Source of the DNA: Aquificota bacterium | Lineage (GTDB): Bacteria; Aquificota; Aquificia; Aquificales; Aquificaceae | DNA: 5,974 bases | Assembly (NCBI GenBank): GCA_013153455.1 | Contig: JAADEK010000043.1 | Span: 1 to 5,974 of the forward strand | Direction of reading: 5' to 3' | Part shown: positions 1-5,288 of the stretch, piece by piece | Numbering within the stretch: the first letter of the stretch is position 1 | Layout of the letters: every line of letters starts with the position of its first letter | Program-made: the position numbers and the translations under genes | The notes under the pieces: generated by a model | Seen by the model: the letters and a program-made list of their open reading frames with translations, nothing else | The model's database searches: none | What the model was told of the DNA's origin: nothing

Positions 1-308
1 CCTCCCACCTCTATAACCTTGTAAAAATCGTAAACCTCGTCAAAGAAATCACTTAACCTTTCTTTGTCCCTGTCGTGATTTCCCATGATGAGAACCTTCC
101 TAAAAGGAAGGCGTCTCCAAAGCTCAAGGTATCCCTTCTTATCATCAAAGTGCCACGTAAAGTCCCCGAGGTGAAAAAGAACGCAATCGCTCGGTAAAGA
201 GCAAAGCTTCTGCAGGATAACGCTCTCAAAACCCTTAAAACGAACCTCGGGGTTCAGCCTTACGATGTTCTCATGATAAAAGTGCGTATCGGAGGTGAAG
301 AACAACAT
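1..308 (-). CDS. Calcineurin-like metallophosphoesterase, N-terminal part (runs off left edge)
   Basis: Reading the minus strand from ATG at 308 gives 102 complete codons with no stop before the window edge, so the gene is partial at its 3' end. The protein opens MLFFTSDTHFYHENI. It carries three metal-binding blocks of the calcineurin-like phosphoesterase fold: D7-x-H9 with H12, G48-D49 in HLGDF, and G76-N77-H78-D79 in MGNHDRD. The opening and block spacing resemble the small COG4186-type predicted phosphoesterases. These are expected to be cytoplasmic two-metal hydrolases, but the substrate cannot be told from sequence. The second half of the active site, with later histidines, lies outside the window. 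GTG at 311-309 is an in-frame alternative start just ahead; ATG 308 is preferred because the family begins right at the SDTH strand. No clear Shine-Dalgarno is visible. The gene lies downstream of thrS on the same strand but 301 bp away, so it probably has its own promoter. Confidence 0.88.
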   Translation of the reverse strand, partial: MLFFTSDTHFYHENIVRLNPEVRFKGFESVILQKLCSLPSDCVLFHLGDFTWHFDDKKGYLELWRRLPFRKVLIMGNHDRDKERLSDFFDEVYDFYKVIEVG

Positions 309-326
309 CACTAATATTTTAGAAAG

Positions 327-346
327 GGCGTCCCGGGCGGGACGCC
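327..346 (-). other. 8-bp GC hairpin in the phosphoesterase leader
   Basis: The arms GGCGTCCC (327-334) and GGGACGCC (339-346) are perfectly complementary around a 4-base loop (335-338). On the minus strand the hairpin ends 18 bases before the phosphoesterase ATG. It is preceded by TTTTT and followed by CTTTCTAAAATATT, so the U run is on the wrong side for an intrinsic terminator of minus-strand transcripts. The plus strand also lacks a following T run. It therefore looks more like a 5'-leader structure that could affect translation initiation or mRNA stability. Confidence 0.5.
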
Positions 347-359
347 AAAAATCGGTGGA

Positions 360-381
360 GGGAGGTGGGGGGAGGGAGGGG
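360..381 (+). other. Potential G-quadruplex tract (plus strand)
   Basis: The plus strand has G runs of 3 (360-362), 6 (367-372), 3 (374-376) and 4 (378-381), separated by the loops AGGT, A and A. This satisfies the G3+N1-7 quadruplex rule with very short loops; two further GG pairs lie just upstream. The minus strand, which is the sense strand of the downstream phosphoesterase gene, is correspondingly C-rich, so a quadruplex would form in the template strand rather than in its mRNA. Whether it folds in the cell is unknown. Confidence 0.55.
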
Positions 382-383
382 CT

Positions 384-421
384 TTCTCACCCGCTAAATA
401 TTAAATATAATCAAGTGAGAA
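384..421. repeat. Spaced 7-bp inverted repeat
   Basis: TTCTCAC (384-390) and GTGAGAA (415-421) are perfect inverted copies separated by 24 AT-rich bases. The space between them contains the TATATT hexamer proposed as the -10 element of the phosphoesterase promoter. The arrangement suits a dimeric regulator site or a weak hairpin. On the plus strand the right arm runs into TTTTTT (422-427), as in a terminator, but no plus-strand gene upstream would need one. Confidence 0.35.
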
Positions 422-431
422 TTTTTTGCAA
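404..431 (-). promoter_or_regulatory. Candidate sigma-70-type promoter for the phosphoesterase gene
   Basis: On the minus strand TTGCAA (431-426, 4 of 6 matches to TTGACA) and TATATT (409-404, 5 of 6 to TATAAT) are separated by 16 bases. Transcription would start near 397 and give a leader of roughly 90 bases containing the C-rich tract and the GC hairpin. The spacing is acceptable, but AT-rich DNA produces such pairs by chance, and TATAAT-like hexamers also occur at 551-546. Confidence 0.3.
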
Positions 432-432
432 C

Positions 433-510
433 CCGTTTTTAAACCCGCCTCCGTTCGATAAATCACGCGAAAGTATAAAGGGCAAAGACACCGTTTTTAT
501 ACCCGCGTCC
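433..510. repeat. 20-bp motif present twice, 58 bp apart
   Basis: CCGTTTTTAAACCCGCCTCC at 433-452 and CCGTTTTTATACCCGCGTCC at 491-510 match at 18 of 20 positions, in direct orientation. On the minus strand each reads GGnnGCGGGTnTAAAAACGG. Both copies lie upstream of the candidate phosphoesterase promoter. They could be paired regulator sites, repeated promoter elements, or remnants of a duplicated spacer. Confidence 0.5.
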
Positions 511-609
511 ATCGGGCGCCCTCTTTTCCCCTCTCATAGCTTTTGATTATAATGATATAACCCCTCCTTATAATAAAAAAGGATATAAATCATAAAAAGG
601 GAAAAGCGC

Positions 610-2526
610 TCACTCCTTGTTCCTTATCTTCTCCTTTATCCACTCAACGAAGCGCGAAAGCTCCATACTCCCGAGGTTCCCCTCCTTCTTGCTCCTCACC
701 GAAACCGTCCCGCTTTGCATTTCCCTGTCTCCCACCACGAGTATCACGGGAATCTTCTTAAGCTCCGCGTCCCTTATCTTTGCGTTCATCCTCTCTTCCC
801 TGAAGTCTCCCTCCGCCCTTATACCCTCCGAGCGCAACCTCTCAAGGACTTCCCTCGCATACCCGTGGTGGCGGTCCGCTATAGGTATCACAATTACCTG
901 AGTCGGGGAGAGCCATATGGGCAAGAGACCCGCGTAATGCTCAAGGAGTATACCCGTAAAGCGCTCAATAGACCCGAGCAAAGCTCTGTGAATCATATAA
1001 GGGCGGTGGCGCTTGTTGTCCGCACCCACGTAAGTCATATCAAAACGCTCCGGAAGGTTGAAATCAAACTGAATCGTTGAAAGTTGCCACATCCTCCCGA
1101 GCGCGTCCCTAATCTTTACGTCAATCTTCGGTCCGTAAAAAGCACCTCCCCCCTCGTCAACCTCATACTCATACCCGAGACCCTCTATAGCTTTCCTCAG
1201 CGCATTCTGAGAGCGCTCCCACTGCTCGTCCGAGCCTATTGAGTATTCAGGTCTCGTTGAGAGATAAATCTTAAACTCGTCAAAACCAAAATCCTTAAGC
1301 GTGCTCAGCGCAAACTCAAGCGTCTCCCGAATCACGTCATCAACCTGCTCGGGAGTGCAGATTATATGAGCGTCGTCCTGTGTAAATCCCCTTACCCTCA
1401 AAAGACCGTGAAGAACGCCCGAAAGCTCGTAACGGTAAACCGTCCCGAGCTCAAAAAGCTTCAAGGGAAGCTCCTTATAACTCCTCACCCTGCTTTTGTA
1501 TATAGCTATGTGAAAAGGACAATTCATAGGCTTTACGTAATACTCCTCGTCGTCTATCTTCATAGCGGGGAACATATTCTCCCTGTAGCACTCAAGGTGA
1601 CCGCTCGTCTCCCAGAGCTTACTCTTCCCCACGTGGGGCGTGTATACGAGCTGGTATCCCCGCTTCAGGTGCTCCTCCCTCAAGTAGTCCTCAAGAACCT
1701 TCCTGTATATCGCACCCCTCGGGAGCCACAAAATCAAACCCGCTCCCACGTTGTCGTCAATCGTAAAAAACTCAAGCTCCCGCCCGAGCCTGCGGTGGTC
1801 CCTCCTCTTGACCTCCTCGTAAAACTTCAGGCGCTCCCGAAGCTCCTTATCGCTCCAGTACGCTATACCGTATATGCGCGTAAGCTGGGGCTGGTCACTC
1901 CTTCCCCTCCAGTAAGCGCCCGAAACAGACGTAAGCTTAAACGAGCCTACCTTCCCCGTTGAAGGAACGTGAGGACCCCTGCAGAGGTCTACAAAATCCC
2001 CCTGCTCGTATACAGAAATCGCCTCACCCTCGGGAATATCGCGGATTATATCAAGCTTGTAGCGTTCACCCAGCCTCTTGAAAAGCTCAAGAGCCTCCTC
2101 CCTTGAGAGCTCCCTCCTGAGGATAGGGTAATCCCTCCGTATTATCTCCCTCATCTTCTCCTCTATCTTCGGGAGGTCTTCCTCCGTTATCGTCTTTCCC
2201 TCAACCTCAACGTCGTAATAAAAACCCTCTTCCGTCGTCGGACCAACCCCGAGCCGAACGCGAGAAGGACCGTATAACTCCTTAAGAGCCTGAGCCATTA
2301 TGTGAGCAAGGGAGTGGCGCATAATCTCAAGACCCTCCCTTGAACCCCTGTATACGGGCTTAACCTCCCCTCCCCTCCTGAGCGGGGTTTGCAAATCTAT
2401 AAGCTCACCCTCAAGAACACCCCCTATAGCGTCGCGTATACCCGCGAGCTCAAATACACGCCCAAGCGGAGTCCCCTTCTCAACCTCGTATTCCTTACCC
2501 TTTACCCTTACCTTTACCTTTTCCAT
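610..2526 (-). CDS. thrS: Threonyl-tRNA synthetase (class II)
   Basis: This cytoplasmic enzyme charges tRNA-Thr with threonine and hydrolyses mischarged Ser-tRNA-Thr. At 638 residues from ATG 2526 it has normal family length (E. coli 642). Domain order is TGS (about 1-62), editing domain (about 63-225) with H71-x3-H75 and C182/H186 in CRGPH, class II catalytic core (about 240-535), and C-terminal anticodon-binding domain (about 540-638, starting near PTQVIVIPIADRHHGYA). The zinc ligands that recognise threonine are in place: C336 in KPMNCPFH, H387 in DDAHI, H513 in MIHRALLG. Motif 2 Arg is R365 (YRYE) and motif 3 Arg is R522 (SIERF). All domains look intact. An in-frame GTG lies two codons upstream (2532); ATG is preferred because MEKVKVRV starts the TGS strand directly. 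No Shine-Dalgarno is visible. The leader can be at most short, since the divergent gene starts at 2583, so an E. coli-type long thrS operator leader is not possible here. Confidence 0.98.
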   Translation of the reverse strand: MEKVKVRVKGKEYEVEKGTPLGRVFELAGIRDAIGGVLEGELIDLQTPLRRGGEVKPVYRGSREGLEIMRHSLAHIMAQALKELYGPSRVRLGVGPTTEEGFYYDVEVEGKTITEEDLPKIEEKMREIIRRDYPILRRELSREEALELFKRLGERYKLDIIRDIPEGEAISVYEQGDFVDLCRGPHVPSTGKVGSFKLTSVSGAYWRGRSDQPQLTRIYGIAYWSDKELRERLKFYEEVKRRDHRRLGRELEFFTIDDNVGAGLILWLPRGAIYRKVLEDYLREEHLKRGYQLVYTPHVGKSKLWETSGHLECYRENMFPAMKIDDEEYYVKPMNCPFHIAIYKSRVRSYKELPLKLFELGTVYRYELSGVLHGLLRVRGFTQDDAHIICTPEQVDDVIRETLEFALSTLKDFGFDEFKIYLSTRPEYSIGSDEQWERSQNALRKAIEGLGYEYEVDEGGGAFYGPKIDVKIRDALGRMWQLSTIQFDFNLPERFDMTYVGADNKRHRPYMIHRALLGSIERFTGILLEHYAGLLPIWLSPTQVIVIPIADRHHGYAREVLERLRSEGIRAEGDFREERMNAKIRDAELKKIPVILVVGDREMQSGTVSVRSKKEGNLGSMELSRFVEWIKEKIRNKE

Positions 2527-2582
2527 AAACACATATTTTAAGTTGAAAGATTAAAAGACCCTTCGGGTGTATATTTTTCATT
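2527..2582. promoter_or_regulatory. 56-bp divergent promoter region, thrS / tandem HepT-like gene
   Basis: Both outward genes must be promoted from these 56 bases or from inside each other. Minus strand: TAAAAT (2540-2535) is a -10-like hexamer 8 bases before the thrS ATG. Plus strand: TATATT (2570-2575) is 7 bases before the start at 2583. Neither start codon has a Shine-Dalgarno, and neither hexamer has a recognisable -35 at 16-18 bases; TTGAAA at 2543-2548 is 21 bases from TATATT. Taken at face value both mRNAs would be nearly leaderless. A small dyad, ACCC-TTC-GGGT (2558-2568), lies between the hexamers and could be an operator. Confidence 0.35.
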
Positions 2583-3449
2583 ATGAAAAAAACCCCGAAG
2601 ATAAGCCTCATACTTGAGTCCTTCAAAAACCTTGAAAAAGCCTACACAGAAATCAAGAAAACCCTCTCCCTGCCCGAGGAAGAGATAGAAAAAAACAAAC
2701 TCCTTCAGGACAAACTGAGAACACTCTTTAACTTCGCATTTGAGAGCACGATGAGGGTCTGCAGGCACCTGTCCGTCGTATACAACCTAAAGACCTCCTC
2801 GCGTGACTGCCTTCAGAAACTCGCAAAATACCTCGGTCTCAAAGACGCGGAGAAATACGCAAAGATAGCGGAGTTTTACGTAAACTACAGAGACCTCAAA
2901 AAAAACGTCCCTCCCAAAGAGCTTATAAAGTTCCTAAAAGAAGCCCTACCCCTCTTTAAGGAGCTTGCGCGTGCGGTCGTTGAGCACGTAAAGAAAACAA
3001 CCGGCAACTACCTCCTCATAGATTACGAGCTTCTGAATGAAAAAGCGTCGCACGTAAAGAGCTCCGTCAAAAAGATAGACTTCGTCCTCTCACAGGGAAA
3101 GGAAGAGTTTACGAAAAGCCCCATGTATTACGACAGGGCAAAATACTTCTATCAAGTAGCCTACGACGCTCTCTTTGACATATGCAAACATCTTGCCCCC
3201 AAGTTCGGCGTGAAGAAGTTCGGGGAGGACTGCCTTACGAAACTCGTTCAAGTCGGCGTCCTTCCCCCCGAGGAGTATCAAACAGTCCTTGAGATGAACC
3301 TCCTTAAGAACAAACTCATAAGCACGTGGGACGTTCCACCCGAGGAACTCTACGAAGAGCTAAAGAAGTTAAACCCCCGCTTCGTCCCTCTCCTTCGCCA
3401 CATATCAAACGCCCTAAAGAAGCGTCTCTCTCAGCAAAGGAGCGCTTAA
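2583..3449 (+). CDS. Tandem HepT-like (DUF86/HEPN) protein without RNase motifs
   Basis: The product has 288 residues, is Lys-rich and helical, and has no signal peptide or membrane segment. I read it as two HepT-like units. Each has a leading helix (about 8-36 and 148-176) and a core (about 40-137 and 181-280). The cores align at an offset of 141 residues with about one gap: VCRHL/ICKHL, DCLQKL/DCLTKL and VPPKEL/VPPEEL coincide, as do C60-x15-C76 and C201-x15-C217. The fold pattern resembles DUF86, in which the helix after this region normally carries the catalytic RN-x3-H and then a Tyr. Here the second unit reads KNKLIS and the first reads NYRDLKKN, so neither has the Arg/His pair. It is unlikely to be an active RNase toxin of the HepT type, and no MNT nucleotidyltransferase antitoxin gene is adjacent. 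The start has no Shine-Dalgarno and a -10-like hexamer directly ahead. hslV follows after 11 bp and is probably cotranscribed. Function is unknown; an all-helical scaffold or adaptor is conceivable but unproven. Fold assignment is by eye. Confidence 0.85.
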   Translation: MKKTPKISLILESFKNLEKAYTEIKKTLSLPEEEIEKNKLLQDKLRTLFNFAFESTMRVCRHLSVVYNLKTSSRDCLQKLAKYLGLKDAEKYAKIAEFYVNYRDLKKNVPPKELIKFLKEALPLFKELARAVVEHVKKTTGNYLLIDYELLNEKASHVKSSVKKIDFVLSQGKEEFTKSPMYYDRAKYFYQVAYDALFDICKHLAPKFGVKKFGEDCLTKLVQVGVLPPEEYQTVLEMNLLKNKLISTWDVPPEELYEELKKLNPRFVPLLRHISNALKKRLSQQRSA

Positions 3450-3460
3450 AATTAAGAAAC

Positions 3461-3991
3461 ATGGAAACCCGTTCAACGACGATACTCGCGGTAAGAAGAG
3501 ACGGAAAGACCGCCATAGGGGGAGACGGTCAGGTGACCTTCGGGAACACGGTCGTGAAACACACCGCGAGAAAGATAAGGAGACTTTTCGGGGGAGAGGT
3601 GCTCGTGGGGTTTGCGGGAAGCGCCGCGGACGGGCTTGCGCTCATGGAGCGCCTTGAAGCAAAACTCCAAGAGCACAGGGGAAACCTCCTGAAGGCTTGC
3701 GTCCAGCTCGCGAAGGAGTGGAGGACGGACAAATACCTCAGGAGGCTTGAAGCCCTCCTGCTTGCGGTAAACAAGGAGCACATGCTCCTGCTTTCGGGAA
3801 GCGGGGACGTAATAGAGCCCGATGAGCCCGTTCTCGCGATAGGCTCGGGCGGGGACATAGCGAGGGCTTCCGCGCTCGCCCTCTACAGGAACACCGACCT
3901 CTCCGCGAGGGAGATAGTTGAAAAGTCCCTCAAGATAGCGTCCGAGATATGCGTATACACCAACGACCGCTTTACGATAGAAGAGGTATGA
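3461..3991 (+). CDS. hslV: ATP-dependent protease subunit HslV (ClpQ)
   Basis: This is the peptidase subunit of the cytoplasmic HslUV (ClpYQ) protease, a dodecamer of the T1 proteasome-like family that degrades proteins unfolded by the HslU ATPase. The 176-residue protein is of family length. It opens [15 protein letters not shown]; the catalytic nucleophile should be T6, exposed after removal of five residues. In mature numbering the partner residues are D17 (D22 in GGDGQVTFG), K33 (K38 in ARKIRRL) and S124 (S129 in IGSGGD). The WRTD block and the C-terminal YTND...TIEE are also present, so it should be active. ATG 3461 is chosen because further upstream codons would add a tail overlapping the preceding gene in another frame. 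The nearest Shine-Dalgarno-like AAAGGAG (3436-3442) lies 18 bases upstream inside the previous ORF, which is too far, so translation may be coupled to the HepT-like gene. hslU, the usual partner gene, is not next to it; the stop is one base from the end of convergent ribBA. Confidence 0.97.
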   Translation: METRSTTILAVRRDGKTAIGGDGQVTFGNTVVKHTARKIRRLFGGEVLVGFAGSAADGLALMERLEAKLQEHRGNLLKACVQLAKEWRTDKYLRRLEALLLAVNKEHMLLLSGSGDVIEPDEPVLAIGSGGDIARASALALYRNTDLSAREIVEKSLKIASEICVYTNDRFTIEEV

Positions 3992-3992
3992 A

Positions 3993-5210
3993 TCAAAAGA
4001 GGTGACCGAGTTTGTCCTTCTTCACCTGAAGGTAAACGCGGTTGTGCTCGTTTGGCTCTATCTTTATCGGAACCCTTTCGGTCACCTCAAGACCGAAGCC
4101 CTCAAGAGCCACTATCTTCCGAGGGTTGTTCGTCATGAGCCTCATCTTCCTTACCCCGAGGTCTCTCAGAATCTGCGCCCCCACGCCGTAGTCCCTTAGG
4201 TCCGCGGGGTATCCGAGCTTCTCGTTCGCCTCAACAGTGTCAAGCCCCTTCTCCTGAAGCTCGTAAGCCTTTATCTTATCCGCTATACCTATACCCCTCC
4301 CCTCGTGCCCGAGGATATAAACCAGAACCCCCTTACCCTCCTTCGCTATCATCTCAAGAGCCTTCTCAAGCTGGGGTCTGCAGTCGCACCTCATGGACCT
4401 AAAAACGTCACCCGTTAAACACTCGGAGTGAACCCTCACGAGAACGGGCTCGTCCTCCCTCCACTCTCCCATCGTAAGCGCGACCTGTTCTTCGCCCGTG
4501 AGCTTATGACGGTATGCGTGAATCTTGAAAACACCCCAAGGGGTGGGCAGGTGAGCGCTCGCGACCCTCTCAACGATACTCTCCCTCTTTAACCTGTATT
4601 TTATTAAGTCCGCTATCGTGATTATCTTGAGGTTGTGCTTCTTTGCGAACTTCATGAGGTCGGGAACCCGAGCCATAGTCCCGTCTTCCTTCATGATTTC
4701 GCATATCACACCCGCGGGATAAAGACCCGCCAGACGCGCGAGGTCTACGCTCGCCTCCGTATGCCCAGCTCTCTCAAGCACACCCCCCGGACGAGCCCTG
4801 AGGGGAAAGACGTGCCCCGGACGGACGAAGTCGGAGGGTTTTGCGTTGGGGGAGACCGCGAGCTTTATCGTTATAGCCCTGTCGTGCGCGGAGATTCCCG
4901 TCGTCGTCCCGAAGCGCGGGTGTGCGTCTATTGAAACGCAAAAAGCGGTTCCCTTCGGGTCCGTGTTTGAGGGCGTCATCGGGTGGAGGTCAAGCTCCTC
5001 ACACCTCTCCGGAGTCAGTGAAAGACATATAAGACCCCTTCCCTCCTTTGCCATGAAGTTTATGGCTTCGGGGGTTACCTTCTCCGCAGCCATAACGAGG
5101 TCTCCCTCGTTCTCGCGGTCGGGGTCGTCAACGACGATTACCATCTTCCCCTTCTTTATGTCCTCTATCGCTTCCTCAACGGTGTTGAAACGAAACTCTT
5201 GCCCTTCCAT
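3993..5210 (-). CDS. ribBA: Bifunctional 3,4-dihydroxy-2-butanone-4-phosphate synthase / GTP cyclohydrolase II
   Basis: This cytoplasmic enzyme makes both precursors of riboflavin: the N-terminal half turns ribulose 5-phosphate into the four-carbon unit, and the C-terminal half opens GTP to the pyrimidine precursor. The 405-residue fusion has normal length. The DHBP synthase half (about 8-205) shows [11 protein letters not shown] (27-37), [13 protein letters not shown] (100-112), RPGHVFPL (130-137), RAGHTEA (147-153) and E171 in ICEIMKEDG. The GTP cyclohydrolase II half (about 210-405) has the zinc cysteines C264, C275 and C277, then GHEGRGIG (301-308), Y316, D337 and R339 in ADLRDYG, and TNNPRK (360-365). 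The residue after C277 is Arg, where Gly is usual (CDCG). Both activities should be intact. ATG 5210 fits the domain start; no Shine-Dalgarno is visible. It converges on hslV with one base between the stops and diverges from nuoCD. No FMN riboswitch fits in the 78-bp upstream gap. Confidence 0.97.
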   Translation of the reverse strand: MEGQEFRFNTVEEAIEDIKKGKMVIVVDDPDRENEGDLVMAAEKVTPEAINFMAKEGRGLICLSLTPERCEELDLHPMTPSNTDPKGTAFCVSIDAHPRFGTTTGISAHDRAITIKLAVSPNAKPSDFVRPGHVFPLRARPGGVLERAGHTEASVDLARLAGLYPAGVICEIMKEDGTMARVPDLMKFAKKHNLKIITIADLIKYRLKRESIVERVASAHLPTPWGVFKIHAYRHKLTGEEQVALTMGEWREDEPVLVRVHSECLTGDVFRSMRCDCRPQLEKALEMIAKEGKGVLVYILGHEGRGIGIADKIKAYELQEKGLDTVEANEKLGYPADLRDYGVGAQILRDLGVRKMRLMTNNPRKIVALEGFGLEVTERVPIKIEPNEHNRVYLQVKKDKLGHLF

Positions 5211-5288
5211 AGGAATTTAATTTAAGGATTTATCATACGAGAACGTTATATTATTTAGAAAACTTCGCGAGACGCACGGAGGAGGAAT
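5211..5288. promoter_or_regulatory. Divergent promoter region, ribBA / nuoCD
   Basis: In this 78-bp gap the minus strand has TATGAT (5237-5232) with a weak TTCTAA (5260-5255) 17 bases upstream, which would give ribBA a leader of about 15 bases. The plus strand has TATATT (5247-5252), which would give nuoCD a leader of about 30 bases containing its Shine-Dalgarno; no good -35 is seen for it. The two -10-like hexamers lie only 9 bases apart, so polymerase binding for one direction could exclude the other. Confidence 0.4.
5278..5285 (+). promoter_or_regulatory. Strong Shine-Dalgarno of nuoCD
   Basis: GGAGGAGG lies 3 bases before the ATG at 5289, and its first GGAGG unit (5278-5282) is 6 bases before it. 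It fixes the start codon and is the only strong ribosome binding site among the gene starts in this window, in keeping with high expression of a respiratory subunit. Confidence 0.8.

Larger units (their letters stand above)
309..609. other. Long structured intergenic region between thrS and the phosphoesterase gene
   Basis: This 301-bp spacer separates the thrS stop from the start of the next minus-strand gene. It holds no convincing gene. Reading along the minus strand it contains, in order: three T-rich tracts just after the thrS stop (about 605-575), a Shine-Dalgarno-like AAGGAGGGG (569-561) with no sensible ORF behind it, an A+T segment with TATAAT-like hexamers (551-546), two copies of a 20-bp motif, a promoter-like pair (431-404) overlapped by a spaced inverted repeat, a C-rich tract, and a GC hairpin just before the start codon. 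The alternation of very AT-rich and very GC-rich blocks contrasts with the even composition of the flanking genes. It could be a long 5' leader or a small-RNA locus; neither can be shown from sequence alone. Confidence 0.6.

Noticed and set aside
463..537. Minus-strand 24-codon ORF (starting MRGEKRAPDG) in the left intergenic region
   Set aside because: It has no ribosome binding site at proper spacing (AAGGAGGGG is 24 bases away) and is within chance expectation for this length.
295..546. Plus-strand ORF of 83 codons spanning the left intergenic region
   Set aside because: It starts antisense inside the phosphoesterase gene, reads through the G tract as a Gly run, and has no domain or ribosome binding site.
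546..610. Intrinsic terminator for thrS
   Set aside because: Several T tracts follow the stop on the minus strand, but the only dyad is the 6-base AGCGCT, too short for a convincing hairpin terminator.
1366..1962. 198-codon plus-strand ORF inside thrS
   Set aside because: It lies antisense to the catalytic and editing regions of an intact thrS; long antisense ORFs arise from the codon bias, and its translation resembles no family.
2527..2582. T-box or E. coli-type thrS operator leader
   Set aside because: The gap is only 56 bp, too short for either, and no tRNA-like anticodon arm or T-box sequence is seen.
2583..3449. Functional HepT/MNT toxin-antitoxin pair
   Set aside because: The R-x4-6-H motif is missing in both repeats and no MNT nucleotidyltransferase is encoded next to the gene.
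3326..3460. N-terminal extension of hslV by 45 codons
   Set aside because: The extension overlaps the HepT-like gene in another frame, is basic and low in complexity, and would bury the Thr that must become the HslV N-terminus.
5211..5288. FMN riboswitch ahead of ribBA
   Set aside because: The leader would be at most 78 bases, and the conserved RFN element core is not present.
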